A stretch of DNA of 64,000 nucleotides from Litorimonas sp965205225. GTDB lineage: Bacteria; Pseudomonadota; Alphaproteobacteria; Caulobacterales; Maricaulaceae. Below are positions 34,930-43,409 of this stretch, one piece after another. Below the pieces are notes generated by a model. The model saw only the letters and a list, made by a program, of their open reading frames with translations. It made no database searches and was not told the DNA's origin. Location of the stretch: contig CBDBFZ010000003.1 in NCBI GenBank assembly GCA_965205225.1, forward strand, positions 1,426,001 to 1,490,000, written 5' to 3'. The stretch's first letter is position 1. Every line of letters begins with the position of its first letter. The translations under genes and the position numbers were made by a program.

Positions 34930-36496
34930 GTGGCTGTGTGAAAACAGCCTGGGCAATGCGTCGATTTCAGTGGATTTAATTTAGGACAAGCTTTCCCCTT
35001 AGGCTTGGATCACCCGGATTAGTTTCTTCACTCCGAACATGCTGATCATCCGGCGGATATTATAAGCTAGAACCGATAGACTCATCTCTGTTTTGACGTT
35101 TTTGAGGCGTTTGGTCAGGAAGTGCGTGGCACCCATCCATGACTTCAGCGTCCCGAACGGATGCTCGACCGTCGCCCTTCGGATGGCCATGGCTTCCGGG
35201 AGGTCATTCAATCGCGTCAACATAGCGTCGATGATGTCCTCATTGACCCAGCGTTTGATCCGCCGTTGTTTCCCCGTCGTGCATTTGGCTTTGACGGGAC
35301 AGGCCGCGCATTCGTCCGGCCAGTAAACTTGCATGTCCTTGCCCTGTTCAACTGACATGAAGCGATAGGTCATCTTCTGACCACCTGGGCATTGGTAACT
35401 ATTGTCTTCGGGCTGATAGAGGAAGTCATGTTTGCCAAAGCGGCCCGCGGCTTTAGAGCCAGATGTGTAAGGCTTGGGCACGTATGTTGTAGCGCCCAGT
35501 TTCTCAGTCGCCATAATTTCTGCACCGCTGAAGTAGCCACGATCTGCAAAGACTGTAATGTCTTTTCGTCCAATGGCGGCTTGGCCTTGTTTCGTCATCT
35601 TTGTGAGCTGCACTTTGTCAGAGACAGTGTTTGTTACCTCATGCGCGACAATGAGATGGTGCTCGGTATCGACAACCGTCTGTACGTTATACCCCACCAT
35701 ACCAGCCTTTGTGCTGGTCGCCATAGCCACTGAGTCCGGGTCAGTTAAGGATACTTGTTTCTTAGAAGACGCGGCGAGATCATCTTTCAACTGTTGAAGC
35801 TCAGCCATCTTCTCACGCATTGACGTAATCTTTTCCTTGAGGCGTTCAGTCTTGGCCTCAGCGGCCTCGCCTTCCTGTAAATCCGTCGCGTCCAGTGCAT
35901 GAAGGTATTTCTCTATAGAATGCTCAATCTGGCCGATGCGCCGCGTGAGCTTGCCGCGTGTGAAGTTCTTTTCTCTCGCGTTCACGGCCTTGAACTTGGC
36001 TCCATCAATCGCAACCATTGTGCGCGCGAACAGACCAACGTCACGGCAAAGAGTCACAAATTGAGAACAGGTTGATTGGATAGCGGTGCCGTTGTCTTTT
36101 CTAAAGTCAGCAATCGTTTTGAAGTCAGGTGCAAGCTTGCCCGTCAGCCACATAAGCTCAACATTACGCCCCGCTTCGCGTTCAAGCCTACGGCTAGATT
36201 GGATACAGTTGAGATAGCCGTAAATGTAGAGCTTGAGCAAAATAGACGGATGATAACCGGGACGGCCTGTCGCCTTGGGCCGGACGCGCTCGAAACCCAT
36301 TGAGAGTAAATCTAGTTCATCAACGTAGGCATCAATGACGCGAACAGTATTATCTTCATCGATATACTCGTCCAGACTTTCAGGAAATAATATGGACTGA
36401 TTTCGATCTTGGCCTTCAATAAAGCGCTTCACAATAAACCTCCGATTCAATCACCGGAACTATATCACAAAAAACTAACCGTTTTCACACAGCCAC
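34930..36496. mobile_element. IS1182-family insertion sequence, apparently intact
   Basis: 1567 bp bounded by perfect 16-bp inverted repeats (gtggctgtgtgaaaac / gttttcacacagccac) and flanked by a 4-bp direct repeat TCAC (34926-34929 and 36497-36500). It carries one full-length transposase gene on the minus strand. Perfect ends, a target duplication and an intact gene point to a recent insertion. Confidence 0.92.
34999..36450 (-). CDS. IS1182-family transposase
   Basis: A 483-residue DDE transposase in one open frame. The N-terminal DUF772-type domain (SILFPESLDEYIDEDNTVR, GRPGYHPSILLKLYIYGY) is followed by a catalytic core with VAIDGAKFKAVN (first Asp), FADRGYFSGAEI (second Asp) and a C-terminal DDE_Tnp_1_6-type part with ECAACPVKAKC and VEHPFGTLKSWMG (catalytic Glu). 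A coiled-coil insertion spans about 185-225. Length is normal, so it is likely functional. Confidence 0.93.
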   Translation of the reverse strand: MNRRFIVKRFIEGQDRNQSILFPESLDEYIDEDNTVRVIDAYVDELDLLSMGFERVRPKATGRPGYHPSILLKLYIYGYLNCIQSSRRLEREAGRNVELMWLTGKLAPDFKTIADFRKDNGTAIQSTCSQFVTLCRDVGLFARTMVAIDGAKFKAVNAREKNFTRGKLTRRIGQIEHSIEKYLHALDATDLQEGEAAEAKTERLKEKITSMREKMAELQQLKDDLAASSKKQVSLTDPDSVAMATSTKAGMVGYNVQTVVDTEHHLIVAHEVTNTVSDKVQLTKMTKQGQAAIGRKDITVFADRGYFSGAEIMATEKLGATTYVPKPYTSGSKAAGRFGKHDFLYQPEDNSYQCPGGQKMTYRFMSVEQGKDMQVYWPDECAACPVKAKCTTGKQRRIKRWVNEDIIDAMLTRLNDLPEAMAIRRATVEHPFGTLKSWMGATHFLTKRLKNVKTEMSLSVLAYNIRRMISMFGVKKLIRVIQA

Positions 36497-36569
36497 TCAC
36501 TTTGCCGGACACACAAATCGTTGCACTTGGCGTGCCCGAAAAAACTCTGAAGATCGTAGCGCTTCCGTG

Positions 36570-37002
36570 ATGTTCGGAAACAGCAAAGAGGATCGTTACG
36601 ATCAACGGCTGCTGTCTTTCGTGCGTCAATCAGACTTGGTTCCGGTATCTCAGTTGGAGTCCTTCGTACAGGCCGACAGTTTCCTTCGCGGCCTGAGGGA
36701 TGGTTTAAGTGACCGGCAGGATCCTGAATCCCTGCAACGCGCGATTGATGATATTGATGCCCAAATTGAGGTGGTGGAAGACACTCTCTGAAAAGAGGCG
36801 CTTATTCAGGCCCGTAAGCTGATGTCATTGCTACTCTGGATAGCGAAAGCCCTGACACCATCGATGAAGGAGGATCGCTCAACATTTCGGGGTTGGATGG
36901 GCAGACAATCAACCTGAACCGACAGGGTTTGAGCGAGCTTTATTCGCGTGTCTTACCGACCCACAGGTCATCAACGATCAGCTCAATACGAAGCTAAAAT
37001 GA
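36570..37002 (+). pseudogene. Unrecognised soluble protein, broken
   Basis: ATG at 36570, overlapping the previous stop, gives 73 codons: FGNSKEDRYDQRLLSFV, LRDGLSDRQDPESLQRAI, DDIDAQIEVVEDTL and then TGA. The reading resumes immediately with KEALIQARK, shifts frame, and continues ADVIATLDSESPDTIDEGG, SLNISGLDGQTINLNRQ and, after another shift, TDPQVINDQLNTKLK with a stop at 37000-37002. This looks like one former gene of about 140 codons, acidic and helical, with one nonsense codon and two frameshifts. No family recognised. Confidence 0.5.
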
Positions 37003-37005
37003 GCG

Positions 37006-37495
37006 ATGTTTTTCATGATGCTCTTCGCCTATTTATCCGAGGGCGCGAAACGGCCATGTTCTATGACCATCTGGTTCACGCCGCCTATGTCCATACTTTT
37101 CGTTTCTCCTCCTATTCGTTTTCATCTTACTGGGTCAATTCACATCAATCCCGTGGCTTATATTCGCCTACACACTGATTTTATTGATTTATCTCCCTAA
37201 GTCGGCAAGATGCATGTCCAAACGTGGGCGATTTAAGTCGATCCTGACCGCCTATGGCGTTGGCTCCATCTATACATTGATCATGTTTTTCATCGGCGTT
37301 TTCATCGTCCTGCGAGCGCTACAAGGCATCGCATTTGAAATTAGCGAAGGGCAAACCGCAGCGTCTCCTTCCTTAACTGCCGAGCAGCCCATTAGCCACC
37401 CCCACAACCCACGCCCCCAACAGACGACTCAGGGACTTAGCCTGAGATCGCGGCGCGCGGTCACCGAACCACCACAGGGTTACAGTCGTTGCTGA
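37006..37495 (+). pseudogene. Unrecognised membrane protein, one frameshift
   Basis: ATG at 37006 begins MFFMMLFAYLSEG and MTIWFTPPMSILFV. The hydrophobic reading then continues in the next frame (near 37105) as FLLLFVFILLGQ, FTSIPWLIFAYTLILLIYL, a basic loop CMSKRGRFKS, then IYTLIMFFIGVFIVLRALQG and a polar tail to 37495. Corrected, it would be a protein of about 160 residues with 3-4 membrane helices. The tail overlaps the end of the antisense holin relic by 35 nt. No family recognised. Confidence 0.45.
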
Positions 37496-37892
37496 GGAGA
37501 CAATTGCTTACACAATCGACCCATCTTTGAGTGATTGCAAAAATCCAGACTGTTATCGGCCAGAGTAATAAGGTCAGGGTCGGACGAACAAAGAGTAGCG
37601 TATTGATGACCCAGCGCGACGTCCCACCAATCGTAGCATCCGCCATGATTGAGGCTTCCAGTCTGCGCCAACTTCCAGATTGAGCAACCAGCGCCAGCTT
37701 GGCTTTCATTTCCCGTGCCTTGATGCGCATATTCATTTCATATAGCTGCAACTCATGGGTCCATTTTGCCTACTCCTGCGCAAACGCTTGAAGACGTTCT
37801 AAAAATCCCACGACCCGGCCTAGCGCGGTCCCGATCAGGCCGAAGACACCGCCTAAGGAGGCGTCCATAGTGAGATTTGCTATGCTGGCCAT
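37461..37892 (-). pseudogene. GTA-type holin (3TM) with in-frame amber codon
   Basis: Frame 37892 to 37461 is 144 codons. It reads DASLGGVFGLIGTALGRVVG, FLERLQAFAQE, a TAG at 37770-37772, AKWTHELQLYEMNMRIKARE, SWRRLEASIMADATIGGTSR and WVINTLLFVRPTLTLLLW. The Gly-rich amphipathic start, charged middle and RPxLTLLLW membrane segments match the 'holin of 3TMs, for gene-transfer release' family (PF11351) of alphaproteobacterial gene transfer agents. Apart from the single amber codon the frame is open. No GTA capsid, tail or endolysin gene was seen nearby. Confidence 0.65.
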
Positions 37893-37958
37893 ATATCTGC
37901 CTCGCCTGTCTGGACCCGAACCATTGGCGCGTCAGCCTTAAGTCGGCGTGAATAAAGT

Positions 37959-39285
37959 GGACACCTCGAAGAACGGGTTTTTTGGGCCAGTATAGAGGCG
38001 AATTTTATAGTCGGCTCTCAGGTCAGGCTTCATAGAGTGATGAATGCGTGTCCACAGGCGTATTTTGGCATGATTTAGGCCCGCATAAGCGGAGGGATCC
38101 GGATTTTGAACAGAATCAGGCTATGGGCTGTCGTCGCTCATGGAAAACGAGGCAGCGGAAGTTGTAGCTGGGATTGGCCATGGTGATCCGGCCCGCGGCC
38201 TTGGCCTAGCCGATTGAGCGCCTGGCCGATTGAGCGGATCGTGATCGCCATCGGCCCTTTCTCATATCCGAAGACATGTTCAACACAGGCACGGATGGAG
38301 GAGCGGGTCGCATTGCCGCGCCGAATGTGCTTTGCCATCGGTTTACCGCGGGGCTTCTTTCGATGGATGTTTGAACGATAGCCCTGCGCTTTCAGCCAGG
38401 CTTCGTTTCTGGCTGAGCGATAAGCTGTATCCGCCCAAACAGACTTTGAGCTGTTGGTGGCATCCAGAACCGATGCCAGTTCGTGCCCATCATAGCGGGC
38501 CGCATGGGTGCAGGTCTCTCCCCGGACAAAGCGCCATTTCCGGTCAATACTGATGTGGTTCTTGTACCCAAAGTGAGGGATGGAAATGTCGACAAGGCCT
38601 GCGTCCTGTTCCCCTTCTGCGGTCTTTCGCGCCCTGGAATAGCTGACCACCGCTCGTGCGTCGGTGTCTTTCTGTGCGGCCCTGGCAGGATCGCCCGCGC
38701 CAGATAGCGGACGCGCTTTCACCCGCCCTGGCCCGCTCTTTCTCTTCTTTCCTCATCCGTTGGCGCGGCGCTGACACCAAAGTGGCATCCACGATCTGAC
38801 CTCCCGTGGGTTTGTAGCCGCGCTTGCAGAGTTGCTCTTCAAAAGCGGCAAACAGAGATTTGAAAGCACCAGACTGGGTCAGCTTTTCACGCAACAGCCA
38901 AATCGTCTTTTGGTCCGGGGTCGGTTCACCGATCTCAAACCTCAGAAACCGCAACCAACTTAAACGATCCCGGATCAGAAATTCCATCCCTTCATCACTC
39001 AGATTGTGCATCGACGCCAGAACAAGCACCTTGAACATCGTGACCGGATCATAGGGTGGCCGACCGCCCTTGGCGCGAACACCATAACCGAGGGCTTCCA
39101 TCAGAACAGTTCGGAAAGCCTCAAAGTCCACATGACGCTCTAGCGCTTCAAGCGGATCACCTGTCGCCGATAAGCGAGCAAGATGATCCGACAAGTCAAA
39201 CAATCCAGGCGCGTGCATCATAAAATCCTCCCACAACCAGTAAATCAGATCATACCACAAAATGTACGGTTCTTAGAGGCCTCCA
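37959..39285. mobile_element. IS5-family insertion sequence, copy 2
   Basis: 1327 bp, nearly identical to the element at 22006-23343, same orientation and ends, flanked by AG on both sides (37957-37958 and 39286-39287). It lacks the 15-bp internal duplication of copy 1 and differs by a few bases near the transposase 3' end. It lies 66 nt upstream of the holin relic's start. Confidence 0.85.
38116..39260 (-). pseudogene. IS5-family transposase in broken frames (copy 2)
   Basis: Same three-frame layout as copy 1: first frame 39260 to 38544, second to 38138, third ending at 38116. The C-terminal shift coincides with an imperfect 16-bp tandem duplication (38205-38220 and 38221-38236, one mismatch). 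Sharing both breaks with copy 1 shows the lesions predate the copying. Confidence 0.85.
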
Positions 39286-39287
39286 AG

Positions 39288-39744
39288 TTGGTTCGGCGCT
39301 TTTGACCTCAATGAGGGAATGTACAATTTGCCTCGGCGCAGTCCCGCATAGCCAGAATCAGCGATCGTCATCCGGCATTACCGGTAACTGTCCGCTGTTC
39401 CTGCGGGCACAGACGTTCCTGTCATCGGATAGTTGTGCCGCCGGTTTTGGATAAATATTCATGCTGCAAACATGACGGAACACTCATGACCAGGGACCAA
39501 TCATTCGAAAGAATCAAAAAAACCCGCTAGGGTGAAGGGCTTCTCCGAATATGTTGAGGCGCTTTGGCGCGGATCGTTACTTAAATAGGCTCAGCTTCTT
39601 GGTTTTTCGCAACCAGATAATAGAATGCCAATGTCACTTGCGATTTCAGGCGTTGATCCTTCATTTGCCTATCCTTGAGACCCAGCTTTTTGGTTACAAA
39701 GCCATTGGCAAGCATCCGCAATTTCGATTTATCTGAACAGGTAA
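39288..39744. other. 457 bp without a recognisable gene
   Basis: Between IS5 copy 2 and the C-terminal remnant of the repeat protein. A short plus-strand frame (39551-39736, 61 codons) has no similarity I can name. The minus strand near 39300 gives ADSGYAGLRRGKL in a broken context, possibly transposase debris. No terminator or RNA gene seen. Confidence 0.35.
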
Positions 39745-39900
39745 CTAGTTGCTGTCACGCGACTTCAATGACACACCGCAACATTTGACGACGTTCTGAA
39801 CAATGGTGCGAGAGGCGCGGGCACCATAAGCCTTCACCTTGGCATAGTAACGCTCAAACGCGGCGTCTTCCTTACTCGACGCTGCAACCTTCCTTTTTTG

Positions 39901-40839
39901 GCCGCTTGCCTTCGCCTTTATGGCGCTTTTTTCGCCGGAGCTTTCTTGGTGGCTTCTTTGCGGGCCCTTTTGACCTCATGGGAAGTCTTTACAGGTTCAC
40001 CGGCTTTGCGCATCTGATTGCGATACCAGCTGACCGTAGCCGTAGAAGTTTTGGCTTCCGGCTTCTCAAACTGGACAGCAGCGAGGACTTCCTCATTGGT
40101 CGAGTCTTGGAGCAAGGCTTCTTTGATAATTGTCCCGATAGCACGGGGCGTCTTTTCGTCAGTCACTTCTTTTCTTCTCTTGGCAACAGCTTTCGTTTTG
40201 GCCGCTGCCTTCGCCTTTACGGGTGCTTTTTTCGTCGGAGCTTTCTTGGTGGCTTCTTTGCGGGCCCTTTTAACCTCATGGGAAGTCTTTACAGGTTCAC
40301 CGGCTTTGCGCATCTGATTGCGATACCAGCTGACCGTAGCCGTAGAAGTTTTGGCTTCCGGCTTCTCAAACTGGACAGCAGCGAGGACTTCCTCATTGGT
40401 CGAGTCTTGGAGCAAGGTTTCTTTGATAATTGTCCCGATAGCACGGGGCGTCTTTTCGTCAGTCACTTCTTTTCTTCTCTTGGCAACAGCTTTCGTTTTG
40501 GCCGCTGCCTTCGCCTTTACGGGTGCTTTTTTCGCCGGAGCTTTCTTGTTGGCGGCTTCTTTACGGGCCCTTTTAACCTCATGGGAAGTCTTTACAGGTT
40601 CACCGGCTTTGCGCATCTGATTGCGATACCAGCTGACCGTAGCCGTAGAAGTTTTGGCTTCCGGCTTCTCAAACTGGACAGCAGCGAGGACTTCCTCATT
40701 GGTCGAGTCTTGGAGCAAGGTTTCTTTGATAATTGTCCCGATAGCACGGGGCGTCTTTTCGTCAGTCACTTCTTTTCTTCTCTTGGCAACAGCTTTCGTT
40801 TTGGCCGCTGCCTTCGCCTTTATGGGCGCTTTTTTCGCG
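39901..40839. repeat. Three tandem 300-303-bp direct repeats plus a partial fourth
   Basis: Units 39901-40200, 40201-40500 and 40501-40803, with a 36-bp partial unit 40804-40839, each beginning gccgctgccttcgccttta (first unit with small indels). The units are almost identical at DNA level, including third codon positions, and are in frame with the overlapping gene. The third unit is 3 bp longer (one extra codon). Confidence 0.95.
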
Positions 40840-41252
40840 GCCACCGATTTGGCTCTCTTAGTACTATCCGGCTCGCCTAATTCCGCTAGGCGGTTATCAA
40901 GATATTTCACACGCGCCGCGAGATAGCGGTTCTGCCATTCCAGCGCATAGGTGTCATTTGCATCGCTTGTTTTGTCAGTGTCGCCTTTGGGGACCTCTGC
41001 ACTAGCCGCAAGTTTTGTTTTGAGGTCAGAGATTACCTGATTCCGGCCCGCCACGCGGCTCTCAAGATCCTGAACACGTGCCCGCAGACTATCGGCTTCG
41101 GCCCGCAAGGCACCCTCACCCTCTATCGAAAGATCGCCTGCGACCTTCTTGTAGGGCATGAGGAACGAGCCTAATAGAAACCCGATCACCCCGATGATGA
41201 TCAGCGACGGAATGTTATAAAACGCTCCCATAAATTCAAGAATATTGTCCAT
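39918..41252 (-). CDS. Membrane-anchored coiled-coil protein with three KA-rich repeats
   Basis: A 444-residue protein. An N-terminal membrane segment (IPSLIIIGVIGFLLGSFLM, about 14-32) is followed by a coiled coil (LRAEADSLRARVQDLESRV). Three near-identical repeats of about 100 residues each come next. Each repeat has a basic linker (KKAPVKAKAAAKTKAVAKRRK, histone-H1-like) and a compact module: AIGTIIKETLLQDSTNEEV, LAAVQFEKPEAKTSTATVSW, YRNQMRKAG. The module resembles small domains I recall from phage and bacterial proteins, but I cannot name the family. The frame stops at 39918, yet similarity runs on in another frame (AAFERYYAKVKAYGARA, SRTIVQNVVKCCGVSLKSRD) to a stop at 39745. A frameshift in the first repeat unit has thus removed about 57 residues. 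A membrane-tethered nucleic-acid-binding role is inference. Confidence 0.7.
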   Translation of the reverse strand: MDNILEFMGAFYNIPSLIIIGVIGFLLGSFLMPYKKVAGDLSIEGEGALRAEADSLRARVQDLESRVAGRNQVISDLKTKLAASAEVPKGDTDKTSDANDTYALEWQNRYLAARVKYLDNRLAELGEPDSTKRAKSVAAKKAPIKAKAAAKTKAVAKRRKEVTDEKTPRAIGTIIKETLLQDSTNEEVLAAVQFEKPEAKTSTATVSWYRNQMRKAGEPVKTSHEVKRARKEAANKKAPAKKAPVKAKAAAKTKAVAKRRKEVTDEKTPRAIGTIIKETLLQDSTNEEVLAAVQFEKPEAKTSTATVSWYRNQMRKAGEPVKTSHEVKRARKEATKKAPTKKAPVKAKAAAKTKAVAKRRKEVTDEKTPRAIGTIIKEALLQDSTNEEVLAAVQFEKPEAKTSTATVSWYRNQMRKAGEPVKTSHEVKRARKEATKKAPAKKAP

Positions 41253-41262
41253 GATCCTTTTC

Positions 41263-41412
41263 CTACTCGACTCTGCTCAGGATGAATTCGATACGGCGGT
41301 TCTGTTGGCCTTCGACTGTGTTATTATCGGTGATGCTCAGCTCATCCGTCATAATGCTACAGAGAATGCCGACTATTAGCAGAATAACGGCACTTAATAA
41401 CCAGCGTCCCAT
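41263..41412 (-). CDS. 49-aa fusion of a membrane helix to an OmpA-type tail (likely deletion relic)
   Basis: ATG at 41412 gives MGRWLLSAVILLIVGILCSI, a membrane anchor, then MTDELSITDNNTVEGQQNRR and IEFILSRVE. The second half is the extreme C-terminus of an OmpA/MotB peptidoglycan-binding domain (N-x-x-R-R-I-E-F pattern). The 100-residue domain body is missing, so an internal in-frame deletion probably joined anchor to tail. The stop is 10 nt before the repeat-protein gene, so the two look like an operon. Function after deletion is doubtful. Confidence 0.55.
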   Translation of the reverse strand: MGRWLLSAVILLIVGILCSIMTDELSITDNNTVEGQQNRRIEFILSRVE

Positions 41413-41821
41413 TCATGCCTCCGGTAGAGAAAACTAGCCCGACACGGCCTCACCCTCAACCCGTAGCGGATGCATATCACCTTTGCAAACAACTAAATCG
41501 TATTGAGGCATTAATAATTTGGGCCAGATTTCGATAGCGGCGAGTTTGACGAAGCCCCTATGGTTTTGACCAGGCTTGTCATATCGCGCCAACGCCCACT
41601 GGACTTGTTTGAGATAACCAAAGACCCGTTCGATGATACTTACGTTCCTTATACATTACATTTCTTATACATGGCCATCTCGGTTTACCTTGGCTGGCGC
41701 GCCTTTTTTCGAGACGGAATCACGGGCATAGCCCCGGTCTCAGTCACCGATCTATAACGCACCGGCTACCCACAACAAAACAGCAATGAAAAGCCTATTA
41801 TGGCGTTGCGATTGTCCGTCT
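41413..41821. other. About 400 bp with no confident gene
   Basis: A 65-codon plus-strand frame (41560-41757) encodes FLYMAISVYLGWRAFFRDGI, one possible membrane helix, with no family similarity and no clear ribosome site. The promoter of the minus-strand 41412 gene should lie at its left edge. Otherwise nothing recognised. Confidence 0.35.
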
Positions 41822-42125
41822 TCATATAAAATGTCTCAGATTATGAGCCAGGTTAAGAGAAATTTTGTTCACCTCTTTGATTGATATTGAAGCGACACTT
41901 TGCGGTATTGCAAGCGTCGATGTTCGATTGGTTTCTTCTTGATCCTTTCTTTCTCTGCGGTGTAAAATGGATTGAACGCGTCCTAAGTAAACATCTGCGG
42001 GCGTCACATTGTTCAGGCTCTCATGATAACGCTCATAATTTTAATGCTTCACGAAGCGTTCGATCTGGCGTTCCAAGTCGCCAGGTAATAAGTAATTTTC
42101 CAACAGGATCCTGTTCTTCAGCGTC
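41822..42125 (-). pseudogene. IS3-type transposase C-terminal remnant
   Basis: Across two frames the minus strand reads LKNRILLENYLLPGDLERQI, ERFVKHYNYERYHESLNNV and TPADVYLGR, the rve-domain C-terminus of an IS3-type OrfB, then a short tail. The catalytic start is absent. A different IS3 subgroup from the 0.6-kb remnant. Confidence 0.8.
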
Positions 42126-42126
42126 T

Positions 42127-42395
42127 GTATGCTGACATGCCCCCATGAGGTGGTCAGGCTCACAATGTCCCGGCGGCGCGCTATCTGCTCTCAAACTCAC
42201 AGCCTGGTCAGCAAGGACTGGCCGACAAAGTCTATGATGCAGGCTGAGTCTATAAAACGCAATAAAAACAACGCCACAAGGTCGAAAATATGTTGGCCAA
42301 GTTCAAGGATTGGAGACGCGCCCACACCCGATATGACAAGAGAGCCGGCATCTTCATGGCCGCCAATCACACTCGCAGCTATCATAATCTAGTGG
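42127..42395 (+). pseudogene. IS5-type transposase C-terminal remnant
   Basis: The plus strand in broken frames gives GLADKVYDAG, KVENMLAKFKDWRRAHTRYD and KRAGIFMAA, the C-terminal DDE region of an IS5-type transposase (ENxFxKLKDWRRxxTRYD). Frame breaks and lack of the rest make it inactive. It abuts the previous IS3 remnant head on. Confidence 0.75.
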
Positions 42396-42440
42396 ACATA
42401 ATGAGTCCTGACCCTAAGCCGAATAATCTGGCTCGAATGT

Positions 42441-43406
42441 TTAACTGAGGTTCACCAAGCGCGTAATGGCATCGCCGAATTCTTGCTCCATTTGATCGAC
42501 GACAGTCGCGACCGGAGGGGCACTCTTGATCTGTCCGACGCCCTGCCCCGCGCCCCAGATATCTTTCCAGGCTTTCTTGTCTGTGTTTCCACCAGAGCCA
42601 AAATTCATCGACGTCTTGTCAGCCCCTGGCAGATTGTCCGGATCCATTCCAGCTTTCTCGATGGATCCACGCAGATAGTTACCGTGCACTCCGGTGAACA
42701 AAGAGGAATAGACGATATCTCCGCTCGTACTGTTGATGATTTCCTGCTTATAATCCGGTGTTGCGTTCGCTTCTTCCGTCGCGATGAATCGCGTGCCGAT
42801 ATAGGCCATATCCGCCCCAATACCAATCGCGCCAGCTACCGAGCCGCCCGTGCTGATTGATCCTGATGCGAGGATCGGCCCGTCGAAAAATTCGCCGATT
42901 TCCGGGATCAGCGCGAATGGCGACAGCGCTCCCGCGTGACCGCCAGCTCCATTGCAGACAGCAATAATTCCGTCTGCGCCCATGGAAAGCGCCTTCTGCG
43001 TATAACGAATATTGGTCACGTCATGCAGAATGATCCCGCCATAGGAATGGGCCGCGTCATAGACCTGCTGATTGGCTTGAAGCGAGGTGATAATTATCGG
43101 CACTTCATGCTTCACGCAGATTTCCATGTCGTGCTGCAAACGGTCATTAGATGGATGGCAGATCTGATTGACCGCATAGGGTGCGACAACTGCATCCGGA
43201 TTGTCATGCTGATACTGGTCCAGCTCCAGCTTGATCCGCACGATCCACTTTTCCAACATCTCTGCCGGGCGGGCATTGAGTGCTGGAAAGCTGCCGACAA
43301 TACCCGCTTTGCACTGGGCAATGACGAGTTCGGGGCCTGAGACGATGAAGAGCGGAGCCCCAATGACGGGGATCCGGGTTTTCTTCAGAATATCGGGAAG
43401 CGCCAT
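42441..43406 (-). CDS. Nitronate monooxygenase-type FMN enzyme
   Basis: A 321-residue TIM-barrel flavoenzyme of the NMO/2-nitropropane dioxygenase family. IPVIGAPLFIVSGPELV at the N-terminus, VCNGAGGHAGALSPFALIPE around the FMN phosphate and active-site His, ASGSISTGGSVAGAIGIGAD, and GTRFIATEEA are all characteristic. Soluble. Many family members are misnamed and act on other substrates, so the reaction is only probable. It ends the minus-strand run begun by the M28 peptidase 3 nt upstream. Confidence 0.85.
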   Translation of the reverse strand: MALPDILKKTRIPVIGAPLFIVSGPELVIAQCKAGIVGSFPALNARPAEMLEKWIVRIKLELDQYQHDNPDAVVAPYAVNQICHPSNDRLQHDMEICVKHEVPIIITSLQANQQVYDAAHSYGGIILHDVTNIRYTQKALSMGADGIIAVCNGAGGHAGALSPFALIPEIGEFFDGPILASGSISTGGSVAGAIGIGADMAYIGTRFIATEEANATPDYKQEIINSTSGDIVYSSLFTGVHGNYLRGSIEKAGMDPDNLPGADKTSMNFGSGGNTDKKAWKDIWGAGQGVGQIKSAPPVATVVDQMEQEFGDAITRLVNLS

Positions 43407-43409
43407 CGC

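Larger units (their letters stand above)
34835..36570 (+). pseudogene. 54-aa membrane ORF split by an IS1182 element
   Basis: ATG at 34835 starts MSRAYADGARQKWTSPMRLF, with a hydrophobic stretch LFLATSLLLFGYIT, and is cut at 34929. Removing the IS and one TCAC copy joins 34929 to 36501 in frame and gives LPDTQIVALGVPEKTLKI and a stop at 36568-36570: exactly 55 codons. The stop overlaps the next ATG as TGATG, so the two were coupled. Family unknown; one predicted membrane segment. Confidence 0.65.

Noticed and set aside
39901..40839. Repeat array as a CRISPR or satellite
   Set aside because: Units are 300-303 bp, without spacers, and encode protein repeats in frame. No cas genes are present.
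40018..40926. Three plus-strand frames of about 100 codons in the repeat region
   Set aside because: They are the complement of the three repeat units of the minus-strand gene and repeat for that reason only.
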